A stretch of 12,841 nt of DNA from an uncultured bacterium (GTDB taxonomy: Bacteria > Bacillota > Clostridia > Oscillospirales > Acutalibacteraceae). Below, piece by piece: positions 1-6,939 of this stretch. Under the pieces are notes generated by a model. That model was not told where the DNA came from. It worked only from the letters and a program-made list of their open reading frames with translations, and made no database searches. Position 1 is the first letter of the stretch; the number at the start of each line of letters is the position of its first letter. A program made the position numbers and the translations under genes. The DNA lies in contig CAJMOI010000047.1 in assembly GCA_905215105.1 (NCBI GenBank), forward strand, positions 1 to 12,841. The letters run 5' to 3'.

Positions 1-162
1 GAGCAGTCTCTGGAAGAATATCTCAGTCAGGAAGTTTTCCACGGCAGTGTGGGAATTGTGGAACAGCCCGACCCGGCCAACGCGGAAGGATTCCGGGACT
101 TTATGAAGCGGTATCAAGCCGGTCTGGCCATTCAGAAAGCAGCCGTGGAAACGCTGGCGTAA
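1..162 (+). CDS. C-terminal end of a probable FGGY-family carbohydrate kinase (5' truncated by the window)
   Basis: Frame 1 is open from the first base to a TAA at 160-162, giving 53 residues. The peptide contains EYLSQEVFHG, then EQPDPANAEGFRDFMKRYQ and ends AGLAIQKAAVETLA. An acidic PDP.. stretch, a GF..F..RY block and a final GL.I..AAVE is the pattern I know from the last helix of FGGY kinases (xylulokinase, glycerol kinase and relatives), which phosphorylate sugars or polyols in the cytosol. No catalytic residues are in view, so substrate and even family are tentative. It is read toward the two-component genes (convergent) and its transcript would meet the hairpins at 413-514. It is probably a separate operon from the raffinose-type locus. 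Confidence 0.5.
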   Translation, partial: EQSLEEYLSQEVFHGSVGIVEQPDPANAEGFRDFMKRYQAGLAIQKAAVETLA

Positions 163-351
163 GACTTTTGAAACACCCGAACAGGCACAGAAGACAGAAA
201 ATTTCAGATTGTTTCCCGGGTTCATAATTTGGTCAATATTATTTCGGAATTCTTATTAGTCCATTAAAATTTGGGACATAATTGCGGGATATACTATAGC
301 CATGAAATCAAACAAACGGAGTGAAATCTGGAAATAAAAAATCGCATCCCC

Positions 352-368
352 TTTTTCACTGTCGAAGC
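352..368 (+). repeat. Short motif shared with 12780-12796
   Basis: The 17-mer TTTTTCACTGTCGAAGC here matches TTTTTCACTTCCGAAGC at 12780-12796 at 15 of 17 positions. Both lie within about 80 bases of a copy of the larger hairpin repeat, but here the motif precedes the hairpin and at the right end it follows it. This suggests one module of a mosaic or tandem dispersed element. Its function is unknown. Confidence 0.45.
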
Positions 369-412
369 TGACGGACACAGGACGGAATACCGGGCCGCCA
401 GCGTGACAGACC

Positions 413-476
413 AAGTACAAGTGCCTGAGACAGGCGTTTTCATAAATACCCTTCTTTTTCATTATTCCTTCTCAAA
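413..476 (+). repeat. Hairpin-bearing dispersed repeat, copy 1
   Basis: This 64-base element is repeated, with small differences, at 12700-12760 in the same orientation. It begins AAGTACAAGTGCCTG and ends ATTCCTTCTCAAA. The 5' part folds as AAGTGCCTG / CAGGCGTTT around a three-base AGA loop; the stem has nine pairs if two G-U pairs are allowed. Copy 2 keeps the stem exactly but has a four-base GAAA loop, so the structure is conserved while the loop varies. On the minus strand the element carries an AGAAGGA ribosome-site-like string followed by ATG, but the peptide is not conserved between copies. Confidence 0.7.
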
Positions 477-514
477 CAAAAAACCGGAGCGGAAACGCTT
501 CGGTTTTTTGTTTG
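473..514. terminator. Strong bidirectional intrinsic terminator
   Basis: The arms at 473-491 and 496-514 are complementary over 19 bases with one G-T pair, around a GAAA loop (492-495). The core is ACCGGAGCG / CGCTTCGGT, flanked by a run of A on the left and a run of T on the right. It can therefore end transcripts from either direction. On the plus strand it serves the putative FGGY kinase transcript; on the minus strand it backs up the terminator at 531-583 for the two-component operon. Confidence 0.9.
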
Positions 515-530
515 CGGAAAACTTTACTTG

Positions 531-583
531 AAAAAACCGAACAGCCGCCCGTGTTTCCGTGATGGAATCAGGCGGCTGTTCGG
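531..583 (-). terminator. Intrinsic terminator of the two-component operon
   Basis: A 13-bp perfect GC-rich stem pairs 537-549 (CCGAACAGCCGCC) with 571-583. The 21-base interior can form a small TTCC/GGAA stem. Read on the minus strand the stem is followed at once by six T (the A run at 531-536). It lies 33 bases beyond the histidine kinase stop codon, the expected place for the operon's terminator. Confidence 0.9.
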
Positions 584-615
584 CTTGAAGGGAGGAGTTA
601 TCAAAATAAACAATC

Positions 616-2322
616 TTATACGCTGGTAAAATGGGTCGAGCTGCCATCTGTGGAGATGGGGATGCAGAAGGTAATCATGGTGCTCTCATTCTGAATACTG
701 TTGATTTTGAGGCCGGAGGCTTCTCCGTAAGTGAGGAGCAGCCGTTCATTTACATTTTTTAAACCGTACCCGCTGGATTCCGTCTGGGTGAGAAGGGGGA
801 TTTTTTCCGGCGGAATTCCCACTCCGTTATCCATGACGGTAAAGTGAACCATATCATCCACCCGGTGGATGGTGAGGAACAGTTTGCCTTCTCCGGCTTT
901 TTTGGGAAGGATACCGTGGATGATGGAATTTTCCACCAGCGGCTGTAAAATCAGATTGGGCACATAAATTTCCGGCAGCATGGGATCGATTTGCGTCAAT
1001 ACCTGAAAAGCGTTGTCGTGCAGCAGCTGCTGGATTTCGATATAGGAAATCACATTGCGAATCTCGTCCCGAAGAAGGATATCGGACCGGCCTTTGTTCA
1101 GGGTGGTTCGATAAAATGTGGACATGAGCTGGGACATCTGGCTGATGTCCTCCTGATGGGTCAAGAGGGCCCGGCTGTTAATCAGCGACAGGCAGTTATA
1201 GAGAAAATGAGGGTTAATCTGTGCTTGCAGGGCCTTCAGCTGGGCTTCCTTCAGGGTGATTTTGCTCTGATAATTTTCCTGAATCAATATCCGGATTTCA
1301 TCGGCCATTTTCTGAAAGTTGTTGGTCAGTTCACCGATTTCATCCTGACAGCCATCGTAGATCAAAATGTTGAAGGTACCTTTCTGGACCGTATGCATGG
1401 CGTTGCGCAGCCGGTCAATGCGCTTGACAGAATATTCGGAAAACAGGTTGCTCAGGAAGAAAATCAGCAGCAGGCAGACAACCATAATAACAATCATAAC
1501 CACAATCATCTGCTCGGCAGATTGGACAATGAGATAATATGGTTTTTCCATTGTAATGGTCCAGCCATTTTTAAGAGTGGAAGAAATACTGGTCATACGT
1601 TCTGGATCTCGTCCAGCAATAGAGGGAGAGGTGTATTCAAAATAGGTTTTGTCCGGAGAGGAGATTTTGATATCGCAGTCGTCGGAAATGTAATCCAGAA
1701 AATAGAAAAAGGATTTTTCCGGAATCCGGATGGCCACACAGTTGTCAGAATAGGCCTTGATATATTTGGCGTAGGGTTCCGGGACCTTAGCCAGTACGAC
1801 CATGGTGCCATCTGTATCCACATACCATTGGGGTTCCGCCTGAATGGTATCCAGACTTCCGGTGAACCAGGTTTGCTGGGGCAATTCGGAGAGAGGGCGC
1901 AGCTGCAATCCGTGAGACAGGTCTTCCTGACGGGTGTACAGAGTAACCTGTTCCACATCCGGATGCTGATTATAGACACTGGTGAGAAACACATCATAGG
2001 AGTAGGTAAACTGCTCGTATTTCTCATAAATACTGTCGTATTTTCGGGAGGCGGTGGTAATAACCGTGTCGGAGCTGGTGATATGGGTAATCAGATTTTC
2101 GTAAAGTTCCAGCTGATGATTCAGGGAATCAGAGGCGGTGTTCAGGGTGTATTCCAGTGCGGTGGTTTCCTTTTCGTATAGATTGCTGACAATCTGATAA
2201 TAGCAGAAAACCGTCGTAATCATCAGAGGAATGATGCTGACCGTAAAGGAAGTCAGGACCAGCTTTTTTCGATAGCTGAGATTTTGCAGCCGAAGAACGC
2301 AGCGGCGGATAAATTTATGCAT
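616..2322 (-). CDS. Sensor histidine kinase, YesM/LytS type
   Basis: This 568-residue membrane protein should sense an extracellular sugar and phosphorylate the response regulator encoded just upstream. It has a first membrane helix at about residues 21-42, an extracellular sensor region of about 230 residues, a second helix at about 272-295, a HAMP segment, then a His_kinase domain. Motifs seen are QINPHFLYNCL (phospho-acceptor H372), LVENSIIHGI (N465), DNGVGIP (D498) and GYGLKNVNERL, the order of the YesM family. I chose the ATG at 2322 because a perfect AGGAGG lies just before it. An upstream in-frame ATG at 2361 lies inside the regulator gene and has no such site. The start overlaps the regulator's stop by 8 bases, so the pair is probably translationally coupled. 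The ligand is inferred from the neighbouring operon to be a raffinose-type oligosaccharide. Confidence 0.95.
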   Translation of the reverse strand: MHKFIRRCVLRLQNLSYRKKLVLTSFTVSIIPLMITTVFCYYQIVSNLYEKETTALEYTLNTASDSLNHQLELYENLITHITSSDTVITTASRKYDSIYEKYEQFTYSYDVFLTSVYNQHPDVEQVTLYTRQEDLSHGLQLRPLSELPQQTWFTGSLDTIQAEPQWYVDTDGTMVVLAKVPEPYAKYIKAYSDNCVAIRIPEKSFFYFLDYISDDCDIKISSPDKTYFEYTSPSIAGRDPERMTSISSTLKNGWTITMEKPYYLIVQSAEQMIVVMIVIMVVCLLLIFFLSNLFSEYSVKRIDRLRNAMHTVQKGTFNILIYDGCQDEIGELTNNFQKMADEIRILIQENYQSKITLKEAQLKALQAQINPHFLYNCLSLINSRALLTHQEDISQMSQLMSTFYRTTLNKGRSDILLRDEIRNVISYIEIQQLLHDNAFQVLTQIDPMLPEIYVPNLILQPLVENSIIHGILPKKAGEGKLFLTIHRVDDMVHFTVMDNGVGIPPEKIPLLTQTESSGYGLKNVNERLLLTYGEASGLKINSIQNESTMITFCIPISTDGSSTHFTSV

Positions 2323-3823
2323 TCTTGCCCTCCTGACGGTACTTATCCGGGGATTTTCCAAAATATTCCCGGAAACTCTGGCAGAAATACGAATAATTGG
2401 GATACCCGATTTCTACACCGATGTCAATGACTTTTTTGGTGGTGTTTCGAAGCAGTTCGCTGGCTTTTTCCATGCGGAACTGGCGGATATACTGATACAG
2501 GCTTTTTCCGGTTGCTTTTTTGAAAAGTCGGCTTAAGTAATCCGGGGAAAGAAAGACGATGGACGCCAACAGTTCTACGGAAAGTTCCTGACTGTAGTGC
2601 TCATGGATGTAATTCTGAACAATCACCAGCTCCCGCCGGATATTCTGGTTGGAGTCGCTGAAGGATTGAGCAATGGGTTCCGCCATTTTCTGCACCATAT
2701 CGATGATTTTGGAAATGTCCCTCTGTAAATACAGGTCGGAAATAATGGTTTCCATGGAAGGACCGGAGTGTTTCACACTGTCGGGAAGGAAGGGGTAGAG
2801 GGAAGCCACCAGGTTGGAAAAGACAAATTTCACATAGATTTGGGACTGATTGCTCTGGCGGCGGTACTTTTTCAAAAACAGGTCCATTCCCTGGGTAAAT
2901 TTGGCTTCATCCCGGGAGGAAAGAGCGTTTTTAATCAGGGCCAGCAGTGTGTTGTCGTCGGTATCTTCAGTAATCATGGTTTCAGAATCTCCGTTATGAT
3001 AGGTAAAGATGTGTTCGGAAGGGTTCCAGAAGCGCTGTTCCATCCGTTGCTCTACATAGGCATAGGCCTCTTTCAGAGAGCTGTAGTATTTCATGGGACG
3101 ACTGATAGCAAGATAACAGGAAACCCCATAGTTTGCCTGAATATGGGAAGTGATATGAACGCCAAATGCTTTTTCATCGTAAATTTCGTCCTGGATCAGC
3201 AAAAGGGCTTGAGGGGTCAGGTTGAGCGAAGCAAAATTCAAGTGCATCCGGGAGCGAAGTCCTTCGTATAATTGGGCGTAATTGTTTTCCAGAAAGGAAT
3301 TGGGAAGATCCAGCAATACCATCCGGGTAAAGCGCTGAAGCTGTTCCAGTGTTTCCTCGCTGAAGGACTCTTTTTCCAAATTGCTGAAAATCGCCATCTG
3401 GATGGCAGATTGCAGCATACTGGCCTGTAAGCGCTGGCTGACAGTCCGCTCTTCTGTGATCTGTTCGATTACAGAATTCAGGGTGTTCTCCAATTCTGTG
3501 GGAATGACCGGTTTCAGAATATAGTTTTCCACTCCATAATGAAGTGCGGCCCGGGCATATTCGAACTCTGCATAGTTACTGAAAATAATCAGTTTGGTAT
3601 CAGGATACAGCTGGGAAACTTCTTTAATAAAGTCCAGACCATTCATGGCGGGCATTTGAATATCCGTTAAGATCACGTCGGCCTGCCAGTTTTTCAGAAT
3701 GTCCAATGCAGTAAAGGCATTGTCTACATCCCGCATTTCAAAGGGCAGTTTGGCTTTTTCAATCAGAAAGCGCAGACAGTCCCGTTCATTTTTTTCATCG
3801 TCCAGAATCAGAAGTCGGAACAA
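2315..3823 (-). CDS. Response regulator with AraC-type DNA-binding domain, YesN type
   Basis: This 502-residue cytosolic regulator partners the histidine kinase. Residues 1-120 form a receiver domain with acidic D8 and D9, phospho-acceptor D54 (TDIQMP), S82 and K104 (LKP). The middle region of about 270 residues is the usual poorly conserved YesN linker. Residues 395-502 form a double helix-turn-helix AraC domain (SPDYLSRLFKKATGKS, then IGYPNYSYFCQSFREYFGKSP). The start is a TTG at 3823, with AAAGGAG nine bases upstream; no in-frame ATG fits better. It is the first gene of a two-gene operon transcribed away from the sugar genes. It is the obvious candidate to bind the direct repeats at 3997-4030 and activate the binding-protein gene; that target is inference. 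Confidence 0.95.
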   Translation of the reverse strand: MFRLLILDDEKNERDCLRFLIEKAKLPFEMRDVDNAFTALDILKNWQADVILTDIQMPAMNGLDFIKEVSQLYPDTKLIIFSNYAEFEYARAALHYGVENYILKPVIPTELENTLNSVIEQITEERTVSQRLQASMLQSAIQMAIFSNLEKESFSEETLEQLQRFTRMVLLDLPNSFLENNYAQLYEGLRSRMHLNFASLNLTPQALLLIQDEIYDEKAFGVHITSHIQANYGVSCYLAISRPMKYYSSLKEAYAYVEQRMEQRFWNPSEHIFTYHNGDSETMITEDTDDNTLLALIKNALSSRDEAKFTQGMDLFLKKYRRQSNQSQIYVKFVFSNLVASLYPFLPDSVKHSGPSMETIISDLYLQRDISKIIDMVQKMAEPIAQSFSDSNQNIRRELVIVQNYIHEHYSQELSVELLASIVFLSPDYLSRLFKKATGKSLYQYIRQFRMEKASELLRNTTKKVIDIGVEIGYPNYSYFCQSFREYFGKSPDKYRQEGKNA

Positions 3824-3851
3824 GATGGACAGCTCCTTTCCAGAACGCCGG

Positions 3852-3870
3852 CTGTACGGAAATGGTACAG
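3852..3870 (-). promoter_or_regulatory. Small hairpin in the leader of the two-component mRNA
   Basis: CTGTAC (3852-3857) and GTACAG (3865-3870) form a perfect 6-bp stem around a 7-base loop. It lies 13 bases from the regulator's ribosome site, inside a leader of about 120 bases. It could affect translation of the TTG-started regulator, but nothing shows that it does. Confidence 0.3.
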
Positions 3871-3929
3871 AGGCAGCGGTTTTTTTACCGGAAAATTCTG
3901 GGGTAAATTTGTGATGTTGTCGTATTTCT

Positions 3930-3943
3930 ACAGATTTATCTGT
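3930..3943. promoter_or_regulatory. Perfect palindrome at the predicted start of the two-component transcript
   Basis: ACAGATTTATCTGT is ACAGAT / ATCTGT around two T. It covers the predicted transcription start of the minus-strand promoter (about 3942), a position where a bound dimer would block transcription. It may be an operator for a repressor encoded elsewhere. No match to a known operator is claimed. Confidence 0.4.
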
Positions 3944-3948
3944 GTTTA

Positions 3949-3977
3949 ATTATAGAGTATTCCCGGAAAAAAGTAAA
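3949..3977 (-). promoter_or_regulatory. SigA-type promoter of the two-component operon
   Basis: On the minus strand, TTTACT (3977-3972), a 17-base spacer and a perfect TATAAT (3954-3949) match the housekeeping consensus at 4 of 6 and 6 of 6 positions. The transcript would start near 3942 and have a leader of about 120 bases before the TTG start. Confidence 0.75.
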
Positions 3978-3988
3978 ACAAATCCGGG
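3962..3988. promoter_or_regulatory. Dyad CCCGGA / TCCGGG overlapping the -35 of the two-component promoter
   Basis: CCCGGA at 3962-3967 and TCCGGG at 3983-3988 are exact inverted repeats with 21 bp between their centres. They straddle the TTTACT box on the minus strand. Each arm also sits in a small near-palindrome (TTCCCGGAA and TCCGGGA). A catabolite or autoregulatory operator is possible; the binding protein is unknown. Confidence 0.4.
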
Positions 3989-3996
3989 AAAATGAA

Positions 3997-4030
3997 CGGG
4001 AAATTGATATGTTTGTCGGAAATCTGATAT
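3997..4030 (+). promoter_or_regulatory. Tandem direct repeats, probable response-regulator operator
   Basis: CGGGAAATTGATAT (3997-4010) and CGGAAATCTGATAT (4017-4030) agree at 11 of 14 positions and start 20 bp apart, two helical turns on the same face of the DNA. AraC-family activators typically bind such direct repeats next to the -35 region, and an AraC-type response regulator is encoded alongside. The second repeat recurs exactly at 5948-5961. That the regulator binds here is inference. Confidence 0.55.
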
Positions 4031-4040
4031 ATGAATAATT
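4012..4040 (+). promoter_or_regulatory. Probable activator-dependent promoter of the sugar operon
   Basis: By alignment with the clearer promoter at 5943-5971, the -35 region would be TTTGTC (4012-4017) and the -10 region AATAAT or ATAATT (4034-4040). The -10 is reasonable and the -35 poor, as expected of a promoter that needs an activator. The transcript would have a leader of about 90 bases. Confidence 0.45.
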
Positions 4041-4123
4041 TGAAAACTTTTGTATCATATAGCCAGAGATTTTCTTCAAGTGCAGAAATCAACAGCAAAA
4101 TATCCAAACGAAATTCACATTAC

Positions 4124-4130
4124 AGGAGGA
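4124..4130 (+). promoter_or_regulatory. Ribosome-binding site that fixes the binding-protein start
   Basis: AGGAGGA lies eight bases before the ATG at 4139. It decides for that start over an in-frame ATG at 4031, which lies in the promoter region and lacks such a site. Confidence 0.9.
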
Positions 4131-4138
4131 ACGACGAA

Positions 4139-5851
4139 ATGAAGAAGATTGTAAAACTGCTCGCGCTCGTGTCCGCCGCCGCATTGCTGCTTCCCATGGC
4201 ATCCTGCAGCAGCGGAGAGGAAGATTTTACCGCAGGCATGACCGAAGAGGAGAAGGCCGCATGGGAAGCTGCCGCCAATGACCCTTACGGCAAGTATCCC
4301 GAGCTGGTAACCTACACTACCGGTTATAACCTGACCAACCAGGGTTCCGACGTGCTGGCCGGTACCGCTTATGAGGACGACACCACCGAGAACAACGCTT
4401 ACACCCGTTATCTGAAAGAAGTGCTGAACGTTCAGAACGAGAACGCTTTTGAAGCAGTTTCCGGTGCGGACTATGACCAGAAGGTTTCCATGGCAATCGC
4501 CAGCCAGAACATCCCCGACATCATGCATGTTTCCAATTATGAGACGCTGGTGGATCTGGTGGAAAGCGATCTGATTGAAGATCTCACTGACATTTATGAA
4601 AACATCGCCTGTGACACCGTGAAAGAGGCTTATGCAAGTTACGGCGAAGGCAACAGCCCGCTGGATGCCGCAACCTTCGACGGCAAGCTGATGGCCATTC
4701 CCAAAACTCAGCTGAGCGACGGTCAGGATTTCCTGTGGCTGCGCAAGGACTGGCTGGACAACCTGAAGCTGGAAGAACCCTCCACTCTGGAAGAGATGGA
4801 AGCTGTTCTGAAAGCCTTCATTGAAAAAGACCCCGATGGCAATGGACAGAATGACACCATGGGCATGGTGGTACATAGCGAAGTATACGGCGATTATCCC
4901 AACAATACCTTCGCCATTGACAATGTCTTCACGGCTCTAGGTGCTTATCCCAACATCTGGATTACTGATGACGACGGAAAAGCTGTATACGGTTCCGTTC
5001 AGGAAGAGATGAAAGCTCCTCTGGAACTGCTGAATCGCTGGTATAACGAAGGCATCATCGACAAAGAGTTTGCAACCCGCACCAACGACGACATCGTGGG
5101 CCTGATTTCTTCCGGCAAGTGCGGCGCTTATATCGGACCCTGGTGGTCTCCTTTCAACCAGGCTCAGACTTCTACTTACGCTTCTGACGACGCTGAATGG
5201 GTCAACGTTTCCTGCCCTGTAGGCGATGACGGAAAAATCAACGCTATCAGCACCAAGCCTTATGCCGGTTTTGTGGTAGTTCGCAAGGGCTATGAGCATC
5301 CCGAACTGGCTATGAAGATCGTCAATGTGAACTCCGAGTACTCCAAGCAGGACAAGAGTGACGCTGCTAAGGAAATTAAGGAAAACCAGACCCTGGCATA
5401 CTTCAACTGGCCCCTGTACTGCGAAGTGCAGCCTGGCAACAACGCAGAACTGATGACCCAGCATGTGGCCGACGTTATGAACGGCGACGCGGATGAGTCC
5501 ACCCTGACCACCGAAGAGCAGAGCTACTATGAGTCCGCCCAGCGGTTCCTGGCAGCCGAAGAAGCCGGCGAAAAGGCAGATTCCGCCGATTATTCTCAGT
5601 ACATGTCCCGTATGGTATCCATCTTCAAGATGATTGAAGAGCCCGCCAACTTCCTGGTACCTTCCTTCTTTGAAACCACCGGCTCCATGGGTTCCCGCTG
5701 GAGCTCTCTGGAAAAGATGGAGATGGAAACGGTTCTGAAGATCATCACCGGCGAAAAGGATATTTCCGAGTTTGACAGCTTTGTGGAACAGTGGAAGAGC
5801 GCCGGCGGCGACAAAATTACCGAGGAAGTCAATGAGGCGATTGCCGAGTAA
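4139..5851 (+). CDS. Sugar-binding lipoprotein of an ABC importer (LplA-like, family 1)
   Basis: This 570-residue protein should capture an oligosaccharide outside the cell and hand it to the two permeases. It begins MKKIVKLLALVSAAALLLPM and continues ASC, a lipoprotein signal with the cysteine at residue 23; methionine at the -3 position is slightly unusual for a lipobox. The chain is then acidic, with typical binding-protein segments (IASQNIPDIMHVS, FDGKLMAIPKTQ, LWLRKDWLDNL). DPDGNGQNDT at 231-240 resembles the calcium-binding loop common in large LplA-type binding proteins. The length, above 550 residues, fits that subgroup rather than the 420-residue MalE-like one. It lies 141 bases before the first permease, separated from it by a hairpin and a second promoter. 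The enzymes downstream suggest raffinose-family sugars as ligand; this is inference. Confidence 0.92.
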   Translation: MKKIVKLLALVSAAALLLPMASCSSGEEDFTAGMTEEEKAAWEAAANDPYGKYPELVTYTTGYNLTNQGSDVLAGTAYEDDTTENNAYTRYLKEVLNVQNENAFEAVSGADYDQKVSMAIASQNIPDIMHVSNYETLVDLVESDLIEDLTDIYENIACDTVKEAYASYGEGNSPLDAATFDGKLMAIPKTQLSDGQDFLWLRKDWLDNLKLEEPSTLEEMEAVLKAFIEKDPDGNGQNDTMGMVVHSEVYGDYPNNTFAIDNVFTALGAYPNIWITDDDGKAVYGSVQEEMKAPLELLNRWYNEGIIDKEFATRTNDDIVGLISSGKCGAYIGPWWSPFNQAQTSTYASDDAEWVNVSCPVGDDGKINAISTKPYAGFVVVRKGYEHPELAMKIVNVNSEYSKQDKSDAAKEIKENQTLAYFNWPLYCEVQPGNNAELMTQHVADVMNGDADESTLTTEEQSYYESAQRFLAAEEAGEKADSADYSQYMSRMVSIFKMIEEPANFLVPSFFETTGSMGSRWSSLEKMEMETVLKIITGEKDISEFDSFVEQWKSAGGDKITEEVNEAIAE

Positions 5852-5885
5852 TTCAGCCCGGATTGCTTTTGTGAAAAGGTAACAT

Positions 5886-5938
5886 CAGCCTCCAGAACCT
5901 GTGGAAACGCAGTGGTTTCCAAAATGTTTTGGAGGCTG
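5886..5938 (+). terminator. Nested hairpin between binding-protein and permease genes, probable attenuator
   Basis: An outer 9-bp stem pairs CAGCCTCCA (5886-5894) with TGGAGGCTG (5930-5938). Inside it a perfect 7-bp stem pairs TGGAAAC (5902-5908) with GTTTCCA (5915-5921). The outer stem is followed by TTTGTTG, a weak T tract. It probably terminates part of the transcription or protects the upstream mRNA end, so that binding protein is made in excess over permease, a common arrangement in ABC importer operons. Confidence 0.6.
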
Positions 5939-5942
5939 TTTG

Positions 5943-5971
5943 TTGACCGGAAATCTGATATTTGATAAAAT
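5943..5971 (+). promoter_or_regulatory. Internal SigA-type promoter before the permease genes
   Basis: TTGACC (5943-5948), a 17-base spacer and TAAAAT (5966-5971) match the consensus at 5 of 6 positions each, and a TG one base before the -10 extends it. The spacer holds GGAAATCTGATAT, part of the 14-bp element also found at 4017-4030. Transcription would start near 5978, leaving a very short leader before the ATG at 5993. The promoter would re-start transcription after the nested hairpin. Confidence 0.65.
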
Positions 5972-5992
5972 TTTATTCACAGGAGGGCGCTT

Positions 5993-6919
5993 ATGTCTGG
6001 TAAAAAAGCTGCAAAAGCCGTGACCGGCAAGGGCGGTTCGAAAGAGCGTCTTACGTTCCACCTGATGCTGCTTCCCGGCATGATCATGCTGCTGATCTTC
6101 GTTTTTGTCCCGCTGGTAGGTTCCCTGATGGCGTTCCAGGATTACATTCCGGCTCGCGGCCTGTTTGGTTCCAAATGGGTAGCCTGGGAAAACTTTGAGA
6201 TTATTTTCAGTTTCCCCGACAGCGTGCAGGTGTTCTGGAACACTCTGATTATCGCCTTTGCAAAACTGGTATTCAATACCATCGTTCCCGTTCTCTTCTC
6301 CATCCTGCTCAATGAGCTGGGCGGCAGCTTTTTCAAGAGAACATTCCAGACCATTGTTTATCTGCCCCACTTCCTTTCCTGGGTTGTGCTGGCTACCGTT
6401 GTCAGCAATATGTTCTCTCTGGATGGCCCCATCAACGCCTTCTTTGGCCTGTTCGGCATGGAACCCATTCAGTTCCTGGCAGATAACAACTGGTTCCGTA
6501 CGGTGATTGTGGGTACCGATGTCTGGAAAGAATTCGGCTATAACTCTGTCATCTATCTGGCGGCGCTGCTCTCCATCGATCCCGGCCTCTATGAAGCCGG
6601 TTCTATCGACGGTGCTTCCCGTTTCAAGCAGATTCTGCATATTACCATCCCGTCTCTGATGCCCACCATTGTATTGATGGTTGCGTTGAATCTGGGCAAT
6701 ATCCTCAACGCAGGTTTTGACCAGATTTTCAACCTGTATAACCCCATTGTATATGAAACCGGTGATATCATTGATACTTATGTGTATCGTATCGGTATGG
6801 TGGAAGGCCAGTACAGCATCGGTGCGGCCGTTGGTTTGTTCAAGTCCGTCATCAGCTTTGTGCTGATTCTGGGCGCCAACAAGCTGGCGAAAAAGACCAC
6901 CGGCAGCGGAATCTTTTAA
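5993..6919 (+). CDS. ABC sugar permease, LplB family
   Basis: This 308-residue inner-membrane protein is one half of the transport channel. It has about six membrane helices; the first lies near residues 24-48. Recognisable LplB segments are YLPHFLSWVV, QFLADNNWFRT, LYNPIVYETGDIIDTYVYR and AVGLFKSVI. The cytoplasmic EAA loop that contacts the ATPase starts at residue 201 (EAGSIDGASRF, later IPSL). The start is firm: AGGAGGG lies five bases before the ATG. It is followed after 20 bases by the second permease. The two would form a CUT1-type heterodimer; no ATPase gene is present here, so a shared MsmX-like ATPase encoded elsewhere is inferred. Confidence 0.94.
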   Translation: MSGKKAAKAVTGKGGSKERLTFHLMLLPGMIMLLIFVFVPLVGSLMAFQDYIPARGLFGSKWVAWENFEIIFSFPDSVQVFWNTLIIAFAKLVFNTIVPVLFSILLNELGGSFFKRTFQTIVYLPHFLSWVVLATVVSNMFSLDGPINAFFGLFGMEPIQFLADNNWFRTVIVGTDVWKEFGYNSVIYLAALLSIDPGLYEAGSIDGASRFKQILHITIPSLMPTIVLMVALNLGNILNAGFDQIFNLYNPIVYETGDIIDTYVYRIGMVEGQYSIGAAVGLFKSVISFVLILGANKLAKKTTGSGIF

Positions 6920-6939
6920 GAAAGGAAGCAGTGAGAGAT

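Larger units (their letters stand above)
163..615. other. Convergent intergenic region, no convincing gene
   Basis: This stretch separates the 3' end of the putative kinase from the 3' end of the histidine kinase gene. Its first 170 bases are AT-rich and show no recognisable gene or RNA. A TATACT-like box lies at 290-295, but no properly spaced -35 precedes it. The remainder contains a short motif at 352-368, the repeat at 413-476 and two terminators, each listed separately. Confidence 0.6.

Noticed and set aside
271..297. Plus-strand promoter (TTGGGA with TATACT or TACTAT)
   Set aside because: The spacer is 13 or 15 bases, too short, and no gene follows before the terminator at 473.
256..462. 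A 68-codon minus-strand gene in the left intergenic region
   Set aside because: The start signal belongs to the repeat, and the related copy at the right end encodes a different short peptide in another frame. Listed only as a curiosity.
991..2181. A 396-codon open frame on the plus strand
   Set aside because: It lies antisense to the histidine kinase, contains runs such as HNNNHNHNH, and has no domain or convincing ribosome site.
4031..4138. In-frame extension of the binding protein to an ATG at 4031
   Set aside because: It has no ribosome site, overlaps the probable -10 region, and would bury the lipoprotein signal. The ATG at 4139 has AGGAGGA at good spacing and a clean signal peptide.
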